Shown: positions 34,536-44,558 of the stretch, in pieces
How the letters are laid out: every line of letters starts with the position of its first letter
Position numbering within the stretch: the stretch's first letter is position 1
Source: Enterococcus florum
GTDB lineage: Bacteria; Bacillota; Bacilli; Lactobacillales; Enterococcaceae
NCBI RefSeq assembly: GCF_004309355.1
Contig: NZ_BJCC01000010.1
Span: 148,402-212,401 of the forward strand
DNA: 64,000 nucleotides
Direction: 5' to 3'
The notes under the pieces: generated by a model
What the model was told of the DNA's origin: nothing
Databases searched by the model: none
The model's input: only the letters and a program-made list of their open reading frames with translations
Translations under genes and position numbers: made by a program

Positions 34536-35681
34536 GTGGAAAGCATTTATTTAGATCATGCAGCAACAAGTCCGATGCACCCTGCGGTGATTGACGCAAT
34601 GAGGGAGATCATGACCGATTATTTTGGCAATCCCTCCAGCATCCACGGGTTTGGACGGAAAGCTTCTGAAAAATTGGAAGAAGCCCGGGAAGTGATCGCA
34701 AACAGCCTTGAGGTGAAGCCCCATGAGATTATTTTTACCAGCGGCGGTACCGAAAGCGACAATACTGCGATCATCGAAACGGCTCGTTCACGTCAAAAAG
34801 AAGGCAAACATTTGATTACCACAGCAGTGGAACATCCCGCCGTTCTAAATACGATGCGCTATTTGGAAAAGGAAGGCTTTGAAGTCACCTATCTGCCGGT
34901 CGATCCACAAGGACACCTTTCCCTTGAAGCGTTAAAACAAGCATTACGGCCGGATACGACACTGGTTTCGATCATGTACGGCAACAATGAGATCGGAAAT
35001 CTAATGCCGATCAAAGAGATCGGAGCAATGCTGAAGGAGCATCCTGCTTATTTTCATACCGATGCGGTTCAAGCCTATGGCAATCAAACGATTCGCCCTC
35101 ACGAATGGGGAATCGATCTTCTCAGCACCTCTGCACATAAAATCAATGGCCCTAAAGGCGTAGGATTTCTTTTTAAAAATGATGCTGTCAGCTTGCCAGC
35201 ATTGTTGCATGGCGGAGAGCAAGAGGAAAAACGCCGCCCTGGGACTGAAAATCTTGCTGGAATCTATGGAATGGCCAAGGCAGCGGCACTGTTGACAAAG
35301 GAAGAACGAACAGCCAGACAGGACGCCTACGAAACTTTTACGAGCTACATTCTGGAAGAACTAAAAAGAAAGCAGATCGAGTTTCATGTCAACGGCGATT
35401 TAGAAAATAAGCTGTCGCACGTCTTAAATCTGCAGTTTCCTGGCATCACCAATGATCTGTTATTGATGAAATTGGATTTGAAGGGCATGGCGATTTCCAC
35501 TGGTTCAGCTTGTACGGCCGGAACGATTGATCCTTCTCATGTGCTCGAAGCCATGTACGGAAAGAACAGTCCTGAGGTCAAGGAATCCATTCGAATCAGC
35601 TTTGGCTATGGAAATACTCAAGCAGAGATTACCCGATTTACGGAAACCTTGATTCAATGCATCAAAGAACTGACAAAGTAG
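34536..35681 (+). CDS. NifS/IscS-like cysteine desulfurase
   Basis: 381 aa, class V aminotransferase fold. It has IYLDHAATSPMHPAV at the N-terminus, TSGGTESDN, the PLP lysine in STSAHKINGPKG, and the mobile-loop cysteine in STGSACTAGT. It removes sulfur from cysteine for tRNA thiolation or Fe-S use. I prefer GTG 34536, which has AAAGG 10 bases upstream and follows the predicted transcript start; ATG 34512 has no ribosome site. The DUF1831 gene follows, a partner pattern of Lactobacillales. mnmA, a likely sulfur user, lies 5 kb downstream. Confidence 0.92.
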   Translation: MESIYLDHAATSPMHPAVIDAMREIMTDYFGNPSSIHGFGRKASEKLEEAREVIANSLEVKPHEIIFTSGGTESDNTAIIETARSRQKEGKHLITTAVEHPAVLNTMRYLEKEGFEVTYLPVDPQGHLSLEALKQALRPDTTLVSIMYGNNEIGNLMPIKEIGAMLKEHPAYFHTDAVQAYGNQTIRPHEWGIDLLSTSAHKINGPKGVGFLFKNDAVSLPALLHGGEQEEKRRPGTENLAGIYGMAKAAALLTKEERTARQDAYETFTSYILEELKRKQIEFHVNGDLENKLSHVLNLQFPGITNDLLLMKLDLKGMAISTGSACTAGTIDPSHVLEAMYGKNSPEVKESIRISFGYGNTQAEITRFTETLIQCIKELTK

Positions 35682-35743
35682 ATTGAAATGCGAACAAAAT
35701 CCCTCTATAATTAGATAGAATAGAAAATGAAGAGGTGATGATT

Positions 35744-36091
35744 ATGGCATTTAACAAAACAGCAACTGTCCAAGGAGCAGCCGTGACTTACGCGATCGCG
35801 CCAAGTGCGAAAAAATATACGTTGCGGGACAATGGATTTACCGAAACAACTTCAGGAAACTTTCAACTGGTCCGACCGTTGGAAGCGACTCCGCAAAGTA
35901 AAGAAGGATTCAAGCTGAAGATTACCGTCGCTAAAGACCTTCAACAATTGAAGATGTCGATCACGACAGCCAACGGCCTAAAAACCGTCAATATTTTCAA
36001 GGACGAGAAGCATCAGCTGCTGCAGGAAAAATTCTATTTCTTGTTGGACGGAATGGTCGATCGTGGTTTATTTGTAAAAGAAGAAAACTAA
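35744..36091 (+). CDS. DUF1831 protein (cysteine desulfurase-associated)
   Basis: 115 aa, small soluble protein of the DUF1831 family, which is found in Lactobacillales next to NifS-like genes, as here (62 bases downstream). Features are YAIAPSAKKYTLRDNGF at the N-terminus and FYFLLDGMVDRGLF at the C-terminus. The molecular role is not known; a link to sulfur transfer is inferred from gene neighbourhood. Start at ATG 35744 after AGAGGTGATG. Confidence 0.85.
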   Translation: MAFNKTATVQGAAVTYAIAPSAKKYTLRDNGFTETTSGNFQLVRPLEATPQSKEGFKLKITVAKDLQQLKMSITTANGLKTVNIFKDEKHQLLQEKFYFLLDGMVDRGLFVKEEN

Positions 36092-36097
36092 ACAAAC

Positions 36098-36141
36098 GAA
36101 GCAATTTTTTGGGACCTCCCCGAGAAATTGTTTCTTTTTTT
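36098..36141 (+). terminator. Terminator after DUF1831 gene
   Basis: GAAGCAATTT (36098-36107) pairs with AAATTGTTTC (36125-36134), followed by a T-run. Confidence 0.75.
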
Positions 36142-36221
36142 GCATGAGAAGCGGCATCTGGAATAGAGTATGGTACACTGGAATTACCAAGAAAAACTGT
36201 TGAAAAAGAGGTGAAGAGTTG

Positions 36222-36848
36222 ATGCGAAAAATAAATACCATCCCTCCAGTCCATACGAACTCCACGTACAATCAAGAGGACTGTCTAACCGTTTCGATCG
36301 ATGATTGCGCTTACTTGACCGAACAGTTTTCGCGCTATGGTGTAGAGGAATACCGTCTTTTTCGTTATGAAGGATCAGGGTATGTCACCAGGTATATGAC
36401 GCATCGTCTGGAATTTTTGCCTTGTTGGGAATACAAGGACGGCTATATCGTGCCGCTGCTGTTTCGCGACATGCCTGACACCAAAAAAATGTTTGAAGAA
36501 GCGTTCCGTTGGCCGGCCTTTTTTAAATTGTTGGATTGGTATTTGGCCTATCGGCCGGAAAAGGCACTGATCCCAGTTCATGGGCCTTTGCAGGATCGAA
36601 GAGTCGTTGACACCGCTTATCTGATTTTCCGGCTGTCTGAAATTTGTGATGGTGCGGCTTTTCCCATCGGTCACCTAAACAATCTATCGGAATTTGAACA
36701 ATGGAACCAGATTTTTCATTTGATCGATACCGGAAAGTATTTTCGACGCCGCAAGGATTTTGATCCCACTCAGCTGGACGATCTGACCCAGCTGGAGGTC
36801 GTGATCGCAATCATTAAAATGAGGTATCAGCAGGAAGGTTACAGCTAG
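36222..36848 (+). CDS. Uncharacterised protein
   Basis: 208 aa; not recognised. It is soluble, rich in aromatic residues (EYRLFRYEGSGYVTRYM, LLDWYLAYRPEKAL), with no signal peptide or obvious catalytic motif. Start at ATG 36222, 7 bases after GAGGTGAAG. It stands between terminators, so it is probably monocistronic, with a weak stem (GGTTAC/GTAACC) at its end. Confidence 0.6.
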   Translation: MRKINTIPPVHTNSTYNQEDCLTVSIDDCAYLTEQFSRYGVEEYRLFRYEGSGYVTRYMTHRLEFLPCWEYKDGYIVPLLFRDMPDTKKMFEEAFRWPAFFKLLDWYLAYRPEKALIPVHGPLQDRRVVDTAYLIFRLSEICDGAAFPIGHLNNLSEFEQWNQIFHLIDTGKYFRRRKDFDPTQLDDLTQLEVVIAIIKMRYQQEGYS

Positions 36849-36923
36849 TTTTGGTCGTAACCTTTTTGATTTTTTGGTGAAACAGGTATACTAAAACGAA
36901 ACGAGGTGAAGGAAGTGAGTATT

Positions 36924-37760
36924 ATGATGGATGCAAAGGAAATTCCTGCTATCGGTCTAGGCACGTGGCATATGGGCGATGACCCAGCAAAACGAGAGCA
37001 GGAGATCCAAGCATTGCGCGCAGGGATTGAAGCAGGAGCAAAAGTGATCGATACAGCAGAAATGTACGGCGACGGACGTTCCGAACGCTTGGTAGGAGAG
37101 GCCATCGCTGCTTTTGCCCGCGAGGATCTCTATTTAGTTTCTAAATTTTATCCATGGCATGCTGGAAAAGAAGACTTAGAAGCCACCTTGGATAAAAGCT
37201 TAGCACGTTTAAGGACTGATTACTTAGATTTGTACTTGCTTCACTGGAGCGGCAATGTGCCGTTGGAAGAAACGGTAACTGAGCTGGAGCGTTTAAAGAA
37301 AACCGGAAAAATCGTCCATTGGGGCGTGTCAAATTTTGATGTTGACGAGATGCAAGCGCTGTTCGAAGTGCCGCAGGGAACCCAGTGCTTGACGAATCAA
37401 GTCTTGTATAATCTGGGCAGCCGAGGGATCGAATATGACCTGCTGCCCTGGATGCGAGAGAAAGACCTGCCTCTGATGGCTTATTCACCGATTGCTCAAG
37501 GAGATACCTTGGGTGGTGATCTGCGTAACAATTCGGTCTTGAAATCGATCGCCGATCTGCACCATCGAACCGTTTTTCAGATTTTGCTGGCTTGGGCTGT
37601 CCGAGACGGCTCTACTCTGGCGATTCCGCAATCTGGCGATGCTGAGCATGTGAGAGACAATTTGCAAGCACTGAACATTCGGCTGAGCGAAGAGGAATGT
37701 GCTCTGATCGATCAGGAGTTTCCGCCACCAAGCCACAAACAACCATTAGATATATTGTAG
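36924..37760 (+). CDS. Aldo/keto reductase
   Basis: 278 aa AKR barrel. The catalytic tetrad is visible: Asp and Tyr in VIDTAEMYGDGRSE, Lys in YLVSKFYPW and His in LYLLHWSG. NADPH-binding residues lie in IPQSGDAEHVRDN near the C-terminus. It reduces an unidentified aldehyde or ketone. The start is uncertain among GTG 36906, GTG 36915 and ATG 36924; I use the last, 10 bases after AAGGA. The phosphoesterase gene follows after 9 bases, so the two form an operon. Confidence 0.88.
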   Translation: MMDAKEIPAIGLGTWHMGDDPAKREQEIQALRAGIEAGAKVIDTAEMYGDGRSERLVGEAIAAFAREDLYLVSKFYPWHAGKEDLEATLDKSLARLRTDYLDLYLLHWSGNVPLEETVTELERLKKTGKIVHWGVSNFDVDEMQALFEVPQGTQCLTNQVLYNLGSRGIEYDLLPWMREKDLPLMAYSPIAQGDTLGGDLRNNSVLKSIADLHHRTVFQILLAWAVRDGSTLAIPQSGDAEHVRDNLQALNIRLSEEECALIDQEFPPPSHKQPLDIL

Positions 37761-37769
37761 GTGATTCGG

Positions 37770-38375
37770 ATGAAATTTTTTATTTCTGACACGCATTTTT
37801 TTCACGAACGATTACTAGGCGACAATGACTTTGCGCCGCGTTTATTCGAGACGGTTGAGGAGATGAATCGACAAATGGTAACCAGCTGGAATGCTGTGGT
37901 GAAAGAGCGGGACACCGTCTATCATTTAGGCGATGTGGCGATGCATCCATTGTACGAAAAAGGCAATCTGGAGGTGCTGGAGCAATTGATTCAGTTGAAC
38001 GGAAGGATCGTTTTTATTAAAGGCAATCACGATTCTCGATCATTTTTCAATTTTTTAGCTGATCATGACCCAAAACAGAAAGACGGCAGTTCTAAATTTG
38101 AGTTTCATGATGTCGGAACGATCGTCAAATTCAATCATCATCAATACTATTTGACTCATTACCCGATGCTGCTGGGCAAGACCCTGAATATCCGAAATCT
38201 GCATGGGCATATTCATCACTACAGTATTCCTATTGCCGAAGATATCAATGTCGGTGTTGATGCACCCGAAAGAGCGTTACTTCAAAGACCTTTGCCGTTC
38301 GGGACACCGATCTCAGAAAACTTGATCGATGAGATCGCTGCAGCTAAGATGCAGGAAATGGAAAAATTAAAATAG
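37770..38375 (+). CDS. Calcineurin-like metallophosphoesterase
   Basis: 201 aa. Metal-site motifs are in order: FFISDTHFFHE, YHLGDVAMH, FIKGNHDSR, LTHYPM and NLHGHIHHY. It is a small cytoplasmic phosphoesterase of the YfcE/MJ-like type with unknown substrate. Co-transcribed with the AKR gene; start at ATG 37770 with TAGGTGA. Confidence 0.85.
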   Translation: MKFFISDTHFFHERLLGDNDFAPRLFETVEEMNRQMVTSWNAVVKERDTVYHLGDVAMHPLYEKGNLEVLEQLIQLNGRIVFIKGNHDSRSFFNFLADHDPKQKDGSSKFEFHDVGTIVKFNHHQYYLTHYPMLLGKTLNIRNLHGHIHHYSIPIAEDINVGVDAPERALLQRPLPFGTPISENLIDEIAAAKMQEMEKLK

Positions 38376-38437
38376 AAAGTCAGGAACAAACACCCTCCTA
38401 AAAACGGATGGCTGGGATCGTTTGTCCTGACTTTTTT
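38376..38437. terminator. Bidirectional terminator between convergent genes
   Basis: AAAGTCAGGA-ACAAAC (38376-38391) pairs with GTTTGT-CCTGACTTT (38419-38433), with T-runs on either side. Confidence 0.75.
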
Positions 38438-38448
38438 GATTCATCGAA

Positions 38449-39813
38449 CTAGTTGTGTTTTGCTTTGAGTCGTTGGTAGTCTGTCAGCGTTTGTTTTGCA
38501 TCGCGGTTTGTATAGTAATAGTCGCGATCGGCGGTCTTGATCTTTAGAATAGGTGTGGACCGGTGATCCACCAAGAAAGTGGCAGCTTTTCCTTTTACAC
38601 GGAAACTGCCCACCGCATAGTTTTCAGTGGCCATCCCGTTCGTCCGGGTTCCGCTATTTGGCAGCTGTTCGAGCAAAGCGACCTGCTGGATCTTTTTTAA
38701 CGGAATCCTCTTTTTTCCAACATAGGGACCGTCCAATCGCACCTGATGCTCCGATACCTGAAGCGTCATTGGATTCGGATGAAAATCCAAAACGTACAGC
38801 GGCACGATGGAGATGAACATAGTCACTACCAAAATCACACCAGTAATCCCCAAAAAGATTTTTCCGCCGACACGAGCCAGATTGACCGAGAGGTTGAAGC
38901 CGATTCGATCAGGGACCATTAGTCTGCGGTCATCTGGATTGTAATAGAAGCCATATCGCCAATAATAGTCATCGCCATGGTAACGAAAAGAAGAAGTCTG
39001 AGCCAATAAGGCATCTTGTTTCCTTCTCAAACGGAACAACCAGTAGAAGGTAAAGGCGCAAAAAAACAGCAGCAGCAGAAAAAGTACGAATGCGATCATT
39101 GAAAATACGGAAGCGGACAGTACCAGCGACCAGGCAGGTAAGAGCGTTAAAAATGGAAAGAGCCAGCTGATCACCAGCATTAAAAAGGACCAATGAAATT
39201 TTGTCAGATCATTGTATTGTTGATTGATTGCTTGATCGTCTGTCAATGCTTTTACCGGCAAGCGGCTGATGCCGTACCAAATTGCAAGAAACAGCAGCTG
39301 GAGTCCGAACGAGAGCAGCACAAACAACCAAGTCAGTTGCCCGCTTCGCATGAAATGAACGGGCAGCAAGCATAGCAGCAGGCTGGGTAAAAACCATTTA
39401 ATGGAAACCAGTCGCTGATTTTTGTTCATGATTAATTGGGTATCCACTTGGATCGGGACTTCTACGACTTGCCACTCGTTTTTGACGATCAATTCTCTCA
39501 TCCGCCGAATATAGCGAATTTGCAAAAAGAAACTCAACGACACCATAAAAATCAGCAGGAAGAACAGCGTCATGAAAATCGAATCCTTCATTGGAACCAG
39601 TAGAACCAGTGAAAAAAGACTTAGTATCCCTGCCAGTTGAAATTGGCGCTTTCGATAATGCATAGTCAGAGCCAACACGTCAGGATGCTTCAACTTGTCC
39701 AGCGGCAAAGTATTCTCAAGCACGACATGGTTGTGGGGTTTTGCAGCTAACGACATCATAAAGGCCATTAACAGGTAACAGGGAATCATTATGAACACCA
39801 TGAATATTCTCAT
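38449..39813 (-). CDS. DUF5808/DUF1648-like multi-pass membrane protein
   Basis: 454 aa with about nine membrane helices. A segment near residue 290 (YYNPDDRRLMVPDRIGFN) matches the DUF5808 motif, and the C-terminal ~100 residues, after the last helix, look like a bacterial PH domain (LDGPYVGKKRIPLKKIQQV). Such proteins pair with small GntR/YtrA regulators, as here: its start overlaps the regulator stop by 4 bases. A role in envelope stress sensing is often suggested but not established. Confidence 0.7.
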   Translation of the reverse strand: MRIFMVFIMIPCYLLMAFMMSLAAKPHNHVVLENTLPLDKLKHPDVLALTMHYRKRQFQLAGILSLFSLVLLVPMKDSIFMTLFFLLIFMVSLSFFLQIRYIRRMRELIVKNEWQVVEVPIQVDTQLIMNKNQRLVSIKWFLPSLLLCLLPVHFMRSGQLTWLFVLLSFGLQLLFLAIWYGISRLPVKALTDDQAINQQYNDLTKFHWSFLMLVISWLFPFLTLLPAWSLVLSASVFSMIAFVLFLLLLFFCAFTFYWLFRLRRKQDALLAQTSSFRYHGDDYYWRYGFYYNPDDRRLMVPDRIGFNLSVNLARVGGKIFLGITGVILVVTMFISIVPLYVLDFHPNPMTLQVSEHQVRLDGPYVGKKRIPLKKIQQVALLEQLPNSGTRTNGMATENYAVGSFRVKGKAATFLVDHRSTPILKIKTADRDYYYTNRDAKQTLTDYQRLKAKHN

Positions 39814-40187
39814 TGCAGCTCGTCCTTTCGAAAGTCATTCAAAATTTGCTTGATCAATTTGTCTAGCTGCTGCTTGTCCATTCCGGACAAGACCAGTTCC
39901 GCCAAGAGCAAGGTCAAAGCAGATTCTTTTTCTTTGGTTTGTGTAACTGGCAACTCGGCGACGACCGTTCCTTTGCGGCGATCTGCTAAGAGATACCCTT
40001 CTTCTTTCAATAATTGGTAGCCTTTAGAAACAGTCATGCTGTTCACGCCCAGCTCGTCAGCGATTTGTCGAACCGTCGGCAGCTGTTCGCCCGGCCTCAA
40101 TTCTCCTTTGGCAATGCCGATAATGATCTGCTGTCGCAATTGGCGGTAAATCGGCTCATCTGAATGAGGATCAATTTCTAAGATCAT
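39810..40187 (-). CDS. GntR-family regulator, YtrA subfamily
   Basis: 125 aa: N-terminal winged helix (PIYRQLRQQIIIGIAKGELRPGEQLPTV as core, recognition region ELGVNSMTVSKGYQLL) with only a short C-terminal helical tail, as in the YtrA subfamily. It probably represses its own operon, which also encodes the membrane protein translated from an overlapping start. Start at 40187 with AGGAGG on the minus strand. Divergent from mnmA. Confidence 0.9.
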   Translation of the reverse strand: MILEIDPHSDEPIYRQLRQQIIIGIAKGELRPGEQLPTVRQIADELGVNSMTVSKGYQLLKEEGYLLADRRKGTVVAELPVTQTKEKESALTLLLAELVLSGMDKQQLDKLIKQILNDFRKDELQ

Positions 40188-40296
40188 TTGAACTCCTCCT
40201 TTGTATTATTTATATTAATACAAACAATACAAAAAAGCAATTTGAAAAGAAATAGTCGAAAAATCCCCCGTTTTGTCGTATAATACGTCATACTGA

Positions 40297-41475
<1,179 letters not shown>

Positions 41476-41480
41476 TGAAG

Positions 41481-41518
41481 AAAAACAGTGATTCGAATGA
41501 TGAATCGCTGTTTTTTTC
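41481..41518 (+). terminator. Terminator after mnmA
   Basis: AAAAACAGTGATTC (41481-41494) pairs with GAATCGCTGTTTTT (41502-41515), one G-T pair. Confidence 0.85.
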
Positions 41519-41569
41519 ATGGGAAGAATATGCTACTATGGGTTAGACAGAGAAGGGAGTGCAGAGAGA

Positions 41570-41821
41570 ATGCTGCCTATGGACTGGTTTGTTGTTGGAC
41601 TATGTGGGCTTTGTGCGATCATTTCGGGATACAGCATTTTATTGTTGAATCGAGAAAAGGGGAAACGCTTTATTTTGGGAGCTGTGATCAGTGGAATTGC
41701 TTCGATGGTGATTTACTACTATTATTTTGCGGAAAATGAGCAATTCATTTTCACGTGCATCTATTACAGTTTCTGGATTTTAAGTGCCTTGTTTTTTGCA
41801 AAGCGGTCAAAAAGAGCTTAA
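41570..41821 (+). CDS. Small membrane protein
   Basis: 83 aa with three membrane helices (WFVVGLCGLCAIISGYSILL, FILGAVISGIASMVIYYYYF, FTCIYYSFWILSALFF) and a basic tail. No known family. Start at ATG 41570 with AAGGGAG upstream; ATG 41579 is possible. A second overlapping reading frame exists but lacks membrane logic and a ribosome site. A terminator hairpin follows at 41829. Confidence 0.6.
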   Translation: MLPMDWFVVGLCGLCAIISGYSILLLNREKGKRFILGAVISGIASMVIYYYYFAENEQFIFTCIYYSFWILSALFFAKRSKRA

Positions 41822-41828
41822 AAACAGC

Positions 41829-41864
41829 AAAAGACTTTCTATTTCAATGGAAGGTCTTTTATTC
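41829..41864 (+). terminator. Terminator after small membrane protein
   Basis: AAAAGACTTTC pairs imperfectly with GGAAGGTCTTTT; T-run follows. Confidence 0.65.
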
Positions 41865-42016
41865 TTTCAAAAATGAGATACTCAATTCTTGACTGTTGTG
41901 ATAAAGTAGAGATGAGAGAATCAGCAGAAAAATGAAAAATTTTGATGGGAAACAGAACACTTGAAAAAAATGTATTTGCTCTTTATGATGTCCTTTGAGA
42001 GAAAAGGGGGAACCAC

Positions 42017-42388
42017 ATGTATCAAGTAATAAAAATGTATGGGGATAATGAGCCATGGTGGTTTTTTGAAGACTGGAAAGAAGATGTGACTGAGGAAAAG
42101 GTTTTTGATTCTTTTCAAGAAGCCGAAGCTTATTATTTGGATCAATGGCACAAAATGTCCAATGACTATCACTTACACAGTGCAAAACATAATTATCTTA
42201 GTGCGTTTTGGAATGAAGACGATGAACGCTGGTGTGAAGAATGCGATGATTACCTGCAGCAATATTGGGGTCTGGCATTGTTAGAAAACGATCAGCCGTT
42301 AACGATCGAGAGCAGAAAGGAACTTTATGAAACAACTAATTCTAGCGGAAAAGCCAAGTGTTGCAAAAGACTTAAGCAAGGTGCTTAA
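42017..42388 (+). CDS. DUF1033 family protein
   Basis: 123 aa. The N-terminus MYQVIKMYGDNEPWWFFEDW is typical of DUF1033, a small acidic, Trp-rich family of Firmicutes with no assigned function. Start at ATG 42017 after GAAAAGGGGG. The last 62 bases overlap topB in another frame, so the Lys/Cys-rich C-terminus (GKAKCCKRLKQ) is read from the topB start region. Confidence 0.8.
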   Translation: MYQVIKMYGDNEPWWFFEDWKEDVTEEKVFDSFQEAEAYYLDQWHKMSNDYHLHSAKHNYLSAFWNEDDERWCEECDDYLQQYWGLALLENDQPLTIESRKELYETTNSSGKAKCCKRLKQGA

Positions 42389-44399
42389 CGCGACTCAAAA
42401 ACATAAGAACTATTACGAAGGACCCAAAGTAATCGTTACTTGGGCCCTTGGTCATTTATTGGGCTTAAAAATGCCCGAAGATCTGAACAAGGACTGGCAA
42501 AGCTGGCAGATGGAAACACTGCCGATGATCCCAAAATATATCGGGACCAAGCCATTGCCAAAAACGCGCGGCCAATTAAAAACGATCCAACAGCTGGCCA
42601 AACGCAATGACGTCTCCGAAGCAGTGATTGCTACAGATGCGGGTCGTGAGGGAGAGCTGGTCGCACGTTGGATTTTAGAATATGTCAAATTCGACAAGCC
42701 GGTCAAACGGCTATGGATCTCTTCTCAAACCAATAAAGCTATCAAGGAAGGGTTCAGCAAATTGAAGCCAGCCAAGGAATACGACAACCTGTATTATTCG
42801 GCTTTAGCCAGAGCCAAGGCCGATTGGTTAGTTGGCTTAAACGTAACTCGTGCACTGACTGTTAAATACGAAGACAATTTATCTGCCGGAAGGGTACAAA
42901 CGCCGACATTGTCCTTAGTGCGTCAACAGGAGAAAAAAATCGAGAAATTTCGCCCGCAAAATTATTTTGTCATCTCGCTGCAGGTAGAGGATCAAAAGGC
43001 AAAAATGAATCAAAAAAATCCTTATGCGATCACCGAACGAGAGGCAGCAGAAAAATTGGTTAAAGAATTGGGGCAGCAAAAAGGCACGGTCACAGAGATC
43101 GTTGAAAAGGAAAAGGTAGAGCCCGCTCCCTTGCCGTATGATCTAACCGAGATCCAGCGAGAAGCAAATGCGCGCTATCAATTTTCGGCCAAAAAGACGT
43201 TGTCTCTTGTACAAAGCCTTTATGAAGTGCATAAGATTGTCACGTATCCTCGGACAGACAGCAAATATCTGACCAGCGATATGAAGGCGACAATGAAGGA
43301 ACGCTTGCAGGCCGTCAGTGATTTTGCGCCTGAAGTAAAAATTTATATCAAAAATGGCGGACAGGTCAGACAAACGAAGGTCTTCCAAGACAGTAAAGTG
43401 ACAGATCATCATGCTTTGCTGCCGACAGAACAACGCCCTCGCTATGAAAAGCTTTCAAACGATGAACAACGCATTTACAGTATGATTGTCTCTCGGTTTT
43501 TGGGCTTATTTGCAGAACCTCACAAGGAGAGCCAGCAAAAAGTCACTGTAATCTTTGGCAGTCAAAGCTTTACCTTTAGACAAGCCAAGATCCTGACAGC
43601 CGGCTGGAAGAAAACGGAGACCGCAACAAGTCAGATCCAATGGCAAAAAGGCATGCGAATCCAACCAGATTTTAGTATTGAAAAAGCGTTGACTACACCG
43701 CCTAAACCTCTGAATGAGGGAACTTTATTGGGGTTGATGGAGAAACACAGCCTAGGAACGCCAGCGACTCGTGCAGAAATCATCGAGAAATTGATCAAAT
43801 CTGAGCTGATGGAACGAACGCCAAACGGCTTGCAGGTAAGTCCGAAGGGAAAACAACTATTGGAATTAGTCAATCCTTCTCTTGTGACTCCAGAGCTGAC
43901 TGAAAAATGGGAAAAACAATTAGAAGCCATTGCCAACGGTCGGTATTCTGGCAAACAGTTTTTGAAAGAAATCGAAGAGGATACCAAAAAATTGGTGCTT
44001 GAAGTCAAGCAGAGCGAGCAAAAGTATCAGGATTTCTCAATCACGCAGAAAAAGTGTCCGGAATGCGGCTCCTTCCTGCGTGAGAAAAATACGCGTGACG
44101 GGAAAGTTTACAACTGTACGAACCCAGAGTGTAATTACCGTCGGCGGAAAGATCCCAAAGTCTCCAATCACCGTTGCCCTCAATGCCACCGCAAGATGGA
44201 AATCATTGACGGAAAGAACGGCGCTTACTTCCGTTGCAAGTACGATGGAACGACAGAAAAAATGCCGACCAAAAATGATCGTAAGAAAAAAATGACCAAG
44301 CATGAAGAACGGCGCTTATTGAAAAAAATCAATACCCAAGAGGAGCCGCAGGAAAGCGCGTTGGCTCAAGCGTTGAAAGCAGCGATGGAAAAAGAATAA
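42327..44399 (+). CDS. topB: DNA topoisomerase III
   Basis: 690 aa type IA topoisomerase. The N-terminal TOPRIM domain (LILAEKPSVAKDL, ATDAGREGELVARWI) is followed by the cleavage domain with the active-site Tyr in VTYPRTDSKYL. The C-terminus has two zinc-ribbon-like Cys pairs (CPECGSF/CTNPEC and CPQCHRK/FRCKYD). It relaxes and decatenates DNA. Its ATG lies inside the DUF1033 gene with AAAGG 8 bases upstream. The length is typical of Gram-positive TopB. Confidence 0.95.
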   Translation: MKQLILAEKPSVAKDLSKVLNATQKHKNYYEGPKVIVTWALGHLLGLKMPEDLNKDWQSWQMETLPMIPKYIGTKPLPKTRGQLKTIQQLAKRNDVSEAVIATDAGREGELVARWILEYVKFDKPVKRLWISSQTNKAIKEGFSKLKPAKEYDNLYYSALARAKADWLVGLNVTRALTVKYEDNLSAGRVQTPTLSLVRQQEKKIEKFRPQNYFVISLQVEDQKAKMNQKNPYAITEREAAEKLVKELGQQKGTVTEIVEKEKVEPAPLPYDLTEIQREANARYQFSAKKTLSLVQSLYEVHKIVTYPRTDSKYLTSDMKATMKERLQAVSDFAPEVKIYIKNGGQVRQTKVFQDSKVTDHHALLPTEQRPRYEKLSNDEQRIYSMIVSRFLGLFAEPHKESQQKVTVIFGSQSFTFRQAKILTAGWKKTETATSQIQWQKGMRIQPDFSIEKALTTPPKPLNEGTLLGLMEKHSLGTPATRAEIIEKLIKSELMERTPNGLQVSPKGKQLLELVNPSLVTPELTEKWEKQLEAIANGRYSGKQFLKEIEEDTKKLVLEVKQSEQKYQDFSITQKKCPECGSFLREKNTRDGKVYNCTNPECNYRRRKDPKVSNHRCPQCHRKMEIIDGKNGAYFRCKYDGTTEKMPTKNDRKKKMTKHEERRLLKKINTQEEPQESALAQALKAAMEKE

Positions 44400-44406
44400 A
44401 TGAGTA

Positions 44407-44437
44407 AGACAAATCTTTCGAGGTTTGTCTTTTTTTG
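44407..44437 (+). terminator. Terminator after topB
   Basis: AGACAAATCT (44407-44416) pairs with AGGTTTGTCT (44421-44430), TTCG loop, then T6. Confidence 0.85.
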
Positions 44438-44558
44438 ATAGATCTCAAAGATCAACAGTTGCGAGAGTGTATTCAAAGAAAACGATTACTAGAATTTTTT
44501 TACAAAAGCAAGTATAATTAAAATTGGTTTATACCGTTTCTTCATAGGAGGTGCTGTT

